A stretch of 64,000 nt of DNA. Source: Apostichopus japonicus (lineage: Eukaryota > Echinodermata > Holothuroidea > Aspidochirotida > Stichopodidae). This document shows positions 55,056 through 64,000 of the stretch, in pieces. The number at the start of each line of letters is the position of its first letter. The stretch's first letter is position 1. The notes beneath the pieces are model-generated. The model did not search any database, had not been told where the DNA came from, and was given only the letters and a program-made list of their open reading frames with translations. The stretch spans positions 13,079,001 through 13,143,000 of the forward strand of contig NC_092566.1 in assembly GCF_037975245.1 (NCBI RefSeq). The letters are read 5' to 3'. Made by a program: the position numbers and the translations under genes.

Positions 55056-56769
55056 CATGAGTAAAATTTTACTGTGCACATCTTGGGACTCTATTTGCTA
55101 CACTGGTAAACATATAATTAGTATTTAAGCAATATATTCCATAATCACCGTAAATGGAAGTTAGACCGGCCTCGTCGCGTACATAAGAGGTGTGGTCCAC
55201 CTGATACCTCACACATTGAAGGACTCAGCATTCATACATATATCTAGATCATTTCATGGCAAGCCAAAATCACATTTATATGTCCAACTAAATGTGAATT
55301 ATTCAAGTTAGATTACTTGAGCGACATATTGTATTTGTCATGTGTTTCTCAAACATCATATGTATATAGCGCAGATGCTGCATTGCCGTACTTCAGGCAC
55401 ATGCACATATTTCTATGGTTAATAACTGTATGCAAAGCTTTTGTATATGAAACATAAAATGAATATCCCATACACTAAGCCTCTTTGTGACCAGCCAGGA
55501 TTGTTTGCATAAGCAACCAATTATTGAGTATATACATGATATGGAAAATACGCCAGTTTTTGGATGAAATGTAAGGTTATTTTGCGTAGTCATTTGGAAA
55601 CTTTAGCGATTACGACTAATTAACTAAATATATCAATTTTTTAGCTCTAATTCCCTCAATTATTTTCCCTGTCTATATTGCCGTTCAAACCATATGTGAC
55701 ACTTAAGGACCAAACCAAGCCCAGACAGTTGTGCTAGGAGAAAATCCCACTTACCATTTTAGTTTAACTATGACAGCCTACAGCCAATACATATGGGTTT
55801 TTATTATTCACATTGTAGAATTAATAACGTGTCACTACTTTAATTATATGTTCATTTTGAATTACCCAAAAAAATATGTGAATAGCAACATTCAGTTTGC
55901 CTGTGCGTAAGTATATATTACTCGCCCAATGCAAACTTTTGGAAACTATTTTCAGGTAATGTCACGTTACAATGTGTTTGTTAAACTTGGCCTGATTCAG
56001 CATTTAGTTTGAAACATGCCTATTGTTAATATGACTCGAACATAGGCGACGCGTGACAGCATGCTACGTTCGACTGAATGAACAGTGAACCATGCAAGTT
56101 TATGTTTCATTTATATAAAACGTCCCACATAAAAAATGTGTTCACGGTATAAATTATGTCCCAGTTATCACACGGTAATGAAACATAATCACATGTACAC
56201 GTTGGGTTATCGTCAACTCATATTAACTATATGAGACGCGCCCTAAGATGTATAGGTAAACATCAAAATGGCTGCTGGCTTGCAATAATTACCAGCATAC
56301 ATTTAGGCTACGTATGTACTGCCTGCGGTCGAGGACGACGTGTAGTGGTTCATGTCTAGGAAATCATGTCTTACTGAACCAACGAAATATCCTGAAGATT
56401 TCAGCTGGTAAGCAATAGAGACAAAATAACATACTTAAGGAATGCCACTCGATTCATAGCTTTATCAGTTAAAACTGGTAAATGTGAGTACCCATTCATC
56501 AGTTAAAACTGAAGTATGTTATAATTTCTTAACATGTGTTACATTTATGACCAGATGCTACTGAGAAGGACTTACAAATAGAAAATACTAAACACACAAT
56601 CCTTTGCATAATGAATGGTTTCGCCAATACTGCAAATACAAAACGCTTCAAATCTGCAATTCGAACCATCTTTGCAAGATATACTTACTAGTCAAACATA
56701 GGGACAGTTGTTTAGACTCCTGACCAGTCATTAGTTGAAACAGCCGTTGAGTAATGAATTCGTCTGTTA
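55056..56769. other. unique sequence, nothing recognised
   Basis: One 66-codon minus frame (55393-55593) without a recognisable domain; no repeat or RNA gene. Confidence 0.55.
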
Positions 56770-56770
56770 G

Positions 56771-57575
56771 TCATTTTCCACAGTAGCATCTGCTGACAGG
56801 TCTAACATGTGTTACGGTGTTATAACACACTTCAGTTTATATTGATGAACGGTTGTCTCTTATTCACAGTACAAACTCATCAAGCCATGTACATTGGATG
56901 CACAGTAGCATCTGTTGACAGTTCTAACATGTGTTACGGTGTTATAACACACTTCAGTTTATATTGATGAACGGTTGTCTCTTATTCACAGTATACTCAT
57001 CAAGCCATGTACATTGGATGCATAGTAGCATCTGCTGACAGTTCTAACATGTGTTACGGTGTTATAACACACTTCAGTTTATATTGATGAACGGTTGTCT
57101 CTTATTCACAATACAAACTCATCAAGCCATGTACATTGGATGCACAGTAGCATCTGTTGACAGTTCTAACATGTGTTACGGTGTTATAACACACTTCAGT
57201 TGATACTGATTAACGGTCGTCTATTATTCACATTACAAACTTATCAAGCTATGTACATTGGATGCACAGTAGCATCTGTTGACAGTTCTAACATGTGTTA
57301 CGGTGTTATAACACACTTCAGTTGATACTGATTAACGGTCGTCTATTATTCACATTACAAACTCATCAAGCCATGTACATTGGATGCACAGTAGCATCTG
57401 TTGACAGTTCTAACATGTGTTACGGTGTTATAACACACTTCAGTTGATACTGATTAACAGTTGTCTGTTATTCACAGTACAAACTGATCAAGCCATGTAC
57501 CATTGGGTGCACAGTAGCATCTGCTGACAGGTCTAACATTGTGTTACGGGGTGATAACACACTTCAGTTTTACAT
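56771..57575. repeat. 122-bp satellite-like tandem repeat, seven copies
   Basis: CAGTAGCATCTG (once TAGTAGCATCTG) starts copies at 56781, 56903, 57023, 57145, 57267, 57389 and 57512. The spacing is 120-123 bp. Each copy carries TGTGTTACGGTGTTATAACA, in which GTGTTATAACAC is a perfect 12-bp palindrome and TGTGTTA/TAACACA form an alternative stem. First and last copies diverge most (CAGGTCTAAC instead of CAGTTCTAAC), the usual edge decay of a tandem array. Confidence 0.96.
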
Positions 57576-58338
57576 TGGCTGGGAATGCCCTATCATGTGA
57601 CATAAGATAGCGGTTTCACTGCAGCATAGAGACGACGAGTATCATCAATTAATATAAATTTACTTACATCATAAAGTGTCACTACTTCGGCTAAAGTGTG
57701 TCACTTTGTTGAGCTGAGCCAGCGATGATTACGTCGACATTTCCTTCACAACAAGAAAGACTGATTAAAGATCTAAAATGTTTCATTTCCAACCTAAACG
57801 TGTCTCCAAGGAACGCCTCTCCGTACGGGTGGTCTGTGCTCATCGCATCACGTGAGTCATTAGTGAGATACTACCATTTATTAATTGCATCAACTTTCTT
57901 TGCTTGGATAATTTGAAGACATTACTTTGGCTGGTAGCTTTTAAGACCTTCGATCGGTTTAGCTAGATACGGCAATAAATCTTTGACCTTAAAGGATATG
58001 TCTCAGCGATTCGTGCTGCGTGAAAAAAATGAATCAATAATATACTAGCGATGATGAACACGGCCATGAATATTTCAAATTCTAAGCTAAGATCGGAAAA
58101 GATTAAACAAGTGTGATCGGTAAAGAGAACGTCCTCACAGGTAAACGAGAGTCACATTCCCAGCCATTATACAAACACTCATTGCACTATTTATAACCCT
58201 TATTTGATGAGCTTGATGAAATAAAGTATGTAGGCCTCAGTGTTCTGTCTTGCTGTATACGGCAGTGCTAACATGCAGAGTTTTACAGAACAACAGTATA
58301 AGGTAAAGTGTACAATATTCTGAGCAGCTAGGCAAATA
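57576..58338. other. unique sequence with a weak first-exon candidate
   Basis: A 63-codon frame starts at 57725 and meets a GTGAGT donor-like site at 57852 (see findings). Nothing else recognised. Confidence 0.45.
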
Positions 58339-58410
58339 CATATATATCTATATCTATATATATATATATATATATATCTATCTATATATATATATATATA
58401 TATATATCTA

Positions 58411-58470
<60 letters not shown>

Positions 58471-58471
58471 T

Positions 58472-58530
<59 letters not shown>
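58339..58530. repeat. (TA)n microsatellite with TATCTA interruptions
   Basis: About 190 bp of TA units with TATCTATCTATA and TAGATAGATA interruptions in opposite senses on either side of the longest pure tract, so the block as a whole is close to self-complementary. Confidence 0.96.
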
Positions 58531-58533
<3 letters not shown>

Positions 58534-60689
58534 TTTTATAATTAACATACCGTATATCATTGATCATTATCGGTGACTGAGACAATTTCAGATGTTTGAC
58601 AGGATTTATCAATCCAGTCTTTGTGGATATTATTCATTACCACTGCATGTGGAATGCACCCTATAGACCAGTACATAGTTGCGCAAGAGTTAGTATCCGC
58701 CCTGGCTATAATATTGATAAATATGTTAACAAAAGTGAAATTGTGGAACGAATGAAAATTGCCAACTGTAAGACGGTATAGTTACAGTGTGAATTCTTAC
58801 AGGAGCTATAATCTATTGAATGTGAAGAGTTGTTTGTTATCCATTAACTAAATGGAAAACATTTTCTATGGAATTCTTGTAAAATGTCGTCGTAAGGATG
58901 TTAAATACCCGGAAGGCTCACATCTAAAGTAGACAAGAGGGTGCAGACTGCTAATATACACACATGTTCGTCTCCTTATGAACTCCGTGGCCTTAATTAT
59001 TGTTTTTAGTCTTCGTACCCAAAAGAGTTAAGAGCACTTGGAAAAAAAAGTCTAATTGAAAATGTTCGTCCCTTTGGATTTAACTGACTGTCTGAGCTAC
59101 AGGCATCGAAAGGAAATGATCAAACGAGTTTCATACACTTGGAATGAATAGATTCTAGCTTTCACATCAATAAAAGACTTCCAGCATGAGGCCAACTTCA
59201 TTTCATTTGGTTAAGTGTTGCACGTATACCTATGAACAAATACCACAAAGAATATATTCATTAATCAATCTTATTAATCGTTCATTCAATAGAATATACA
59301 GGTTAGTACTTGATTCTAATTTCATAACATACACAAGGAGAATGAACACTTTAAGAATGGTGCACTGTTACATATTTTCATATTTATATAATATTATTAT
59401 ATGTTTTACCATATTTTCCCCGGGTCCGACCTAGCTCTCGACGCCACTGGCTCCCTGGTCTGGTTTACGTAATATCTATGATAATATACGGATGTAGTAA
59501 AGTATAGGAAAGTTGGATTCACGTTATTGCGCAATTTATGGCTTCACATCTTTTGATGCTAACAACCTGAGTTATGTCAACACATATAAAACAGCTTTAT
59601 TTGCCGTATACCGCACTACATACATAACCCTACTAAAATACAGAGGCGTTTTCGACACTTTCGACACGCATACACACTGACGGTAGGGAAGGTTGCAACT
59701 TCAGAAATGTAAAGAACTTCCGACACGTCTTTTATACCTGCGATTACAAACCCTTTGCTACGCAAACGTATGCAGGCTCCTTTTCAAAGGGACTGCCGCG
59801 AATCAGTATCAATCCATAGAAATATGCACAATAAACCGAAAGAATTAACCTACATTTTCATTTCTATAACTTGAATCCATTTTTCCCATTCATACGAAGA
59901 TCAAAATACTACGTATAGATTGAGCCTGTCATCCACGTCAATATAGATATGTATATGGTATACACTATTGTGTATATCATATAGGTAATGCTATTAGTTT
60001 CATTAATATGGTACTGTTTGCCTTGAATTATGACGGAAACATTTCCGTGCAATGACATAATACAAACCACTTAACGGGAACGAAAGGAAAAAAGGAGCAG
60101 GGAAAGGAAGTCAAATAAAAACTGCTGCGTTGTTCGTGGTTCTGATTATCTCGTGCCCAATTTGCGTATTGATCGCTTGTTTGCTTGTGGGTAAATATTG
60201 ACTCGGATGTTCGTAGGTCACAGAGAGAGATGATTCTACGCCAGGAATAAGTGAACACCAACCGCTTCGTATATCTAAGGGGAATTACCCCCAGGCCAAA
60301 CAAGAAAACAACACTGGTATATGCATTATATTGTGGTACATAATAATAGATAATATATGCGACGTGAATGCGTCAATACGTGTGATGGTAATAACACTGC
60401 GTGTATTCAACTTAAAAGGAGACGGTTGTTGTTAAAACATTCTGACATCATTTCCATAACAACGAGAAAACGAATTGGCATGTGTGCGCAGGATCAGTGT
60501 GCGTGTGTGAACGCAATGTGAGTTTAACTGTTGTTTAGCAGTAGGATTAAGAATGCAAGATATTCCAACTTCCACGACAAACGGTTAATCCCATGTGAAC
60601 GGTGGTCCTTCACATTGAACCAGTCTGCTCGTATTAAACAATGGCAGCTTACATCATATATAAATATATATATATACTCTCTTAAAATG
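58531..60689. other. unique sequence with one transposon-like end
   Basis: Read on the minus strand, CAGTGGCGTCGAGAGC begins at 59449 and resembles a hAT-type terminus. No partner was found. Frames at 58596-58781, 59186-59434 (plus) and 60028-60303 (minus) lack recognisable domains. Confidence 0.45.
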
Positions 60690-60972
60690 AGAGACTGAAA
60701 TTTCAGTCTAATCGACTGAAATTTCAGTCTAATGATGGATGGGATAAGGGATCAGACTACTTAGACTGAATTCCAGTCTGAAATGTAAAGACTGAAGATC
60801 AGTCTTAATTAGACTAAATACTCTTCAGTCTAATAGACTGAAAATCAAACCACTTTAGACTGAACAGTCAGCAGTTTAGACTGATTTATTGCAGCACCAG
60901 TCTTAATAAGATTGAATACTTTCAGTCTATAAGACTGATATCAGACTGAACAGTCGGTCCTTTAGACTGAAT
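60690..60972. repeat. cluster of AGACTG/CAGTCT inverted repeats (multi-hairpin)
   Basis: About 16 occurrences of AGACTG or CAGTCT in under 300 bp, arranged so that neighbours can pair. The clearest cases are AGACTGAAATTTCAGTCT (60692-60709), GACTGAAATTTCAGTC (60714-60729), AGACTG-AATTC-CAGTCT (60763-60779), AGACTGA-AGA-TCAGTCT (60789-60805) and, in everted order, CAGTCT-ATA-AGACTG (60923-60937). The spacing is irregular, so it is not a simple tandem repeat. There is no coding frame. Confidence 0.85.
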
Positions 60973-61556
60973 TATTACACATCACAGCTATACTGTCAAT
61001 TTTATAAATTGCAAATTCTGGATTGAACAAGCTTTTCTATAGATCCTCCGTGTTGGCTAAGTGCTGGAATTCTTCAATAAAGATGCAGTTAAGGTCATCA
61101 AGACAACATTCAATGATCTGTTAATGCAGGGGAATTTACTGAAAGGTGCTACTTCATGGAGTGACTTCACCTTCACATCCAATCATGTTAGGCTATAAAG
61201 ACCAGAAAATCATTGTGACAGTCACACACAAAGTACATTAAAAATGGTATTCCATCAAGAAATATAATTGTCAATATCCACCGAACAGTAATTTTATTCC
61301 CACTAACCCACTTATATATTCTTATATAATTTTTAATATATTAAAAAAAAAACAGAAATCAAAACTACAATATTCTGAGGGATGTTCAACAAAACATGTT
61401 ATCTTTGCAACAAACGTTCAAATTATAAAGATACTTTACATAACAGTGACATATTTTCAGTTCAATATTAATCTGTCAAATTTCTGCTTGAATTGGGCCT
61501 GGATCTAAAATGTTCTTTAATTTTTTTGGAAAGGATTAGGTGAGCTGAGAACAGAT
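60973..61556. other. AT-rich stretch, nothing recognised
   Basis: No frame, RNA gene or repeat seen. Confidence 0.55.
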
Positions 61557-61659
61557 CAGTGGTGTCGCCAATGGGTGGCCTGGGGAACCCCTCCCCCGAG
61601 AAGGAATTCACAAATAGACATATCACCAACCAAGATTCAAATGTCTGGCAACACCACTG
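61557..61659. mobile_element. 103-bp candidate MITE (hAT-like ends)
   Basis: The ends CAGTGGTGTCGCCA (61557-61570) and TGGCAACACCACTG (61646-61659) are inverted repeats matching at 13 of 14 positions. The flanking 8-mers GAACAGAT (61549-61556) and TAACAGAA (61660-61667) agree at 6 of 8 positions, in register with an 8-bp target duplication. The interior holds a CCCCTCCCCC tract. It is too short to code. Confidence 0.65.
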
Positions 61660-62886
61660 TAACAGAAAGCACTTTAAATTCTTTGTATGTCACCACCAGG
61701 TGGTAATACCCTGGAATTCATTGACAACACAGCTGTAAATTGAGTGGTTATATACCCAGCTGATCCCATCTCCCGATCTCACTGAACTTTAAATTTTCCA
61801 CTGTAAAGGATATAGTAACTATACGATCCTGCCTTTACAAAAGGGATATGATGGAAACACGACCATAGTACAATGGATCTGGTACATTGCCTTTTTTCCA
61901 GTTGTGAATCATTAATGTATAGTAGCAACAATTTTCTTAGAATGATTTCAAAATGGGGAAAACATATGACAAATTTTCAGCAGGTTATTTATAAAATATT
62001 AGGAATGGTCAAACTATATATCAGTGCGGTGAACATTTAATACTTTGTGTTTCAATGATATAGATTGGCGATTGCTGAAAGTCATTATCCAGCACACACA
62101 AAACAACATATTACAAGCAGTTAACAGAATGGCACAAACTTCATAATGGCTATTAGATAAACATGAACTATTATATACTGCATTCACGATTTCATGATAT
62201 GGCATTCATATAAAGCAAATTTGTATGCAAAAACAGTACATGTGACTATTATACCACCCTCAATTATTTCTTAACTTTCTGATAGTAATCATATATAGTG
62301 ATTTTGATTGGGATTTCAATCAAATTTTAAAGTTTTATAAATTATCTCACGTGAATCCTTTAATGTCGGCCTCTAGCTGAAAAAGAAATGTCACTCGAGA
62401 GTCGACTAAAAAATTGAAAACAGTTTTGACTCATTACATCACTAAAATTTAAAAAAAATGGGGGGGGGGGGGAATAATGAGGAAAGGATATTCTCAAATG
62501 GAATTTTCTACAGTTACTGACTTTATAATAATCAGGTTACTTGCTTTTCATGGAACAAATTATGGAATATTGTGCACAATAAATAATATTAGCTTAATTA
62601 ATTGCTTAATTAAATAAACCTTCAACATAGTGAGTGCAGTGAAATGTAGGAACATTAAAGTAAACATTAAAATAACATGCTCGAAAAATCATACAACAAA
62701 GTTTTTTTGGCAACTAGGTGTTTGTTTAATTACATTCATAATTAGATCAGTATCATTAAAAAACATTTTTAAAAACCAAAAATCAATTAAATATTTTTTT
62801 CTGGAGCCCTCCCTATTCATATAAAACTGTTTGTAAACTCCGGGTAATCAATTTAACGTTTTAGGGTATGTGTTAGTTACTCCTTA
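61660..62886. other. AT-rich stretch with a G run
   Basis: A G run of about 12-13 bases lies at 62459-62472. Frames 62014-62205 (minus) and 62630-62824 (plus) have no recognisable domain. Confidence 0.55.
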
Positions 62887-63240
62887 AAGGCATTGAAGAT
62901 TTGTCCCAAACAGCATGCAGCCATCTGAAAAAGTTAACTTTCTGTTGCTTGCAAGTGATGTTTGTTCGTGTCGCTAAAAAAGACAGACAGTAATGAAACG
63001 TGATACCTTGATATCTTTAGCTGGACCTGAGATGTTCATCGCTGTATCGTTCATACACTGTAATGTGGGTATTGACCGTAGCTGTATGTACTGACTGTAC
63101 ACTAGTGTCTAATTACCGACGGTAGCAAGCTGTGTTTGTATTTTCTGGGATCGATGGCAGTGTCTAACACTTCTGTTACACCTCATTCGAAACTAGGTCA
63201 GATTACCGGCATTAGACGTTCTTTTTGCGCGAGTCTTCAC
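62887..63240 (+). mobile_element. dispersed repeat, copy B
   Basis: Direct-orientation homologue of 42473-42807, about 20 kb away. It is longer by about 20 bp, for example TTGATATCTTTAGCTGGACC where copy A reads TTGTTGGACC. The left inverted end is decayed (TGAAGATTTG) while the right end GCGCGAGTCTTCAC is identical. The small plus frame at 63136-63318 parallels the one in copy A (42702-42917), beginning with the same residues MYFLGSM in both; this reflects shared repeat sequence, not a known protein. Confidence 0.75.
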
Positions 63241-64000
63241 ACCCTTTTAAAGCTACTCCATGCTGACACACGTGGTTCCGGACTACAGAGCAATAAAAAA
63301 GTAACATTCACTCCTTGAAGTAACTCCATGCTGGCTGCCCTTATAGATGTGGCATGGATACGGACGAGAGACTTCACTTCTGTTGGTTGCAAAATTCCAT
63401 ACACCATGGAAGCATGGAACTCACAAAACTAGTGTTGTAGAGGGGGAGCATAGTCTATGTTAAATGTATGTTCTACGCCTCTGTCCCAGCTGGAATGGCC
63501 AGTTTATCTGCCACAATGAAGAATTGTTTGGGGTTCAATTCTGGTCCGAGAGATAGCATGAAAGGCTGTCAATATTGTCCTTGTCTGCCCTGTGCTGCAC
63601 TCTCAATATCTGTGCCCTCCTGTTTGGTGAAGATAAAAATAAATGTGATAAAGGACAAGCAATATGGTATAAATCAAAACATTCTTAAAAAAAGATATGT
63701 TGAGAGGTAGAGAGACTAGACTAGAATAATATTTAGGAGAGAATGGAGAAACAAGAACATGACTGGCATTGTACAAAGGAGATATATCAATTCACGATAG
63801 GCAGCAATATGTCATCCATGGCGGGTGAGATGTGTTATGTGAAGGTGGATTCAAATTCAACCTAACATTTATGGGTTATCATGTTGATTTTGGCAGGTAC
63901 ATGGTTACCAAGCAAGGTTTGTTGTTAGTTGTTTTCAGAAATTTCTCTTTTTAAGGATAAATTGTTCATGACATCTCCTGATTCCATTACATCAGCATAG
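63241..64000. other. unique sequence to window end, no gene recognised
   Basis: An 80-codon plus frame (63468-63710, Cys-rich in the middle: CQYCPCLPCAA) opens here in somewhat GC-richer DNA. It has no recognisable domain and is not called as a gene. Confidence 0.4.

Noticed and set aside
63500-63560. GGGGTTCAATTCTGG as a box B with TGGCCAG upstream
   Set aside because: The pairing needed for a tRNA arm set could not be made; likely coincidence.

Overview
This window looks like intergenic or intronic DNA from an animal nuclear genome. It is AT-rich, has no operon-like gene layout, and is crowded with microsatellites, minisatellites and small transposon remnants. Several features suggest a marine invertebrate, probably an echinoderm and possibly a sea cucumber: many TAGGCCTATA-type words, C-tract-rich transposon ends, and a dispersed repeat (42473-42807 and 62887-63240) that resembles holothurian intron/UTR repeats I remember. 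That assignment is inference and was not checked.

I found no protein-coding gene that I can name. Apart from frames that run through tandem repeats, the open frames are about as short as expected by chance in AT-rich sequence. The longest is 158 codons (18108-18584, minus) and may be the decayed 5' leader of a LINE. Two short segments with splice-like borders (52749-52851, 57725-57851) are weak exon candidates.

Layout: a (TAGA)n/(TGGA)n microsatellite fills 1-936. A 1.1-kb terminal-inverted-repeat element lies at 3869-4986. A 19-bp minisatellite lies at 12182-12760, and a hAT-like non-autonomous element with an 8-bp target duplication at 14111-14447. From 20308 to 24788 two large arrays (20-bp and 43-bp units) sit almost back to back. 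From about 26950 to 31712 the window is dominated by (TA)n tracts; these include a large foldback whose arms carry divergent tRNA-like cloverleafs (29101-29713). Further arrays follow: 26-bp (33004-33530), 13-bp (37165-38062), 48-bp (39924-40132), 20-bp (46074-46450), 46-bp (47583-47715), 37-bp (54538-55055) and 122-bp (56771-57575). Near the right end are a cluster of AGACTG/CAGTCT hairpins (60690-60972), a 103-bp candidate MITE (61557-61659) and the second copy of the dispersed repeat.

No genes can be said to work together here. The biology on show is genome turnover: replication slippage, nested higher-order duplication of arrays, foldback formation at TA tracts, and non-autonomous DNA transposons. 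The most unusual structures are the tRNA-bearing foldback, the AGACTG hairpin cluster, the CACGA-rich inverted-repeat element and the paired perfect palindromes at 36512-36556.
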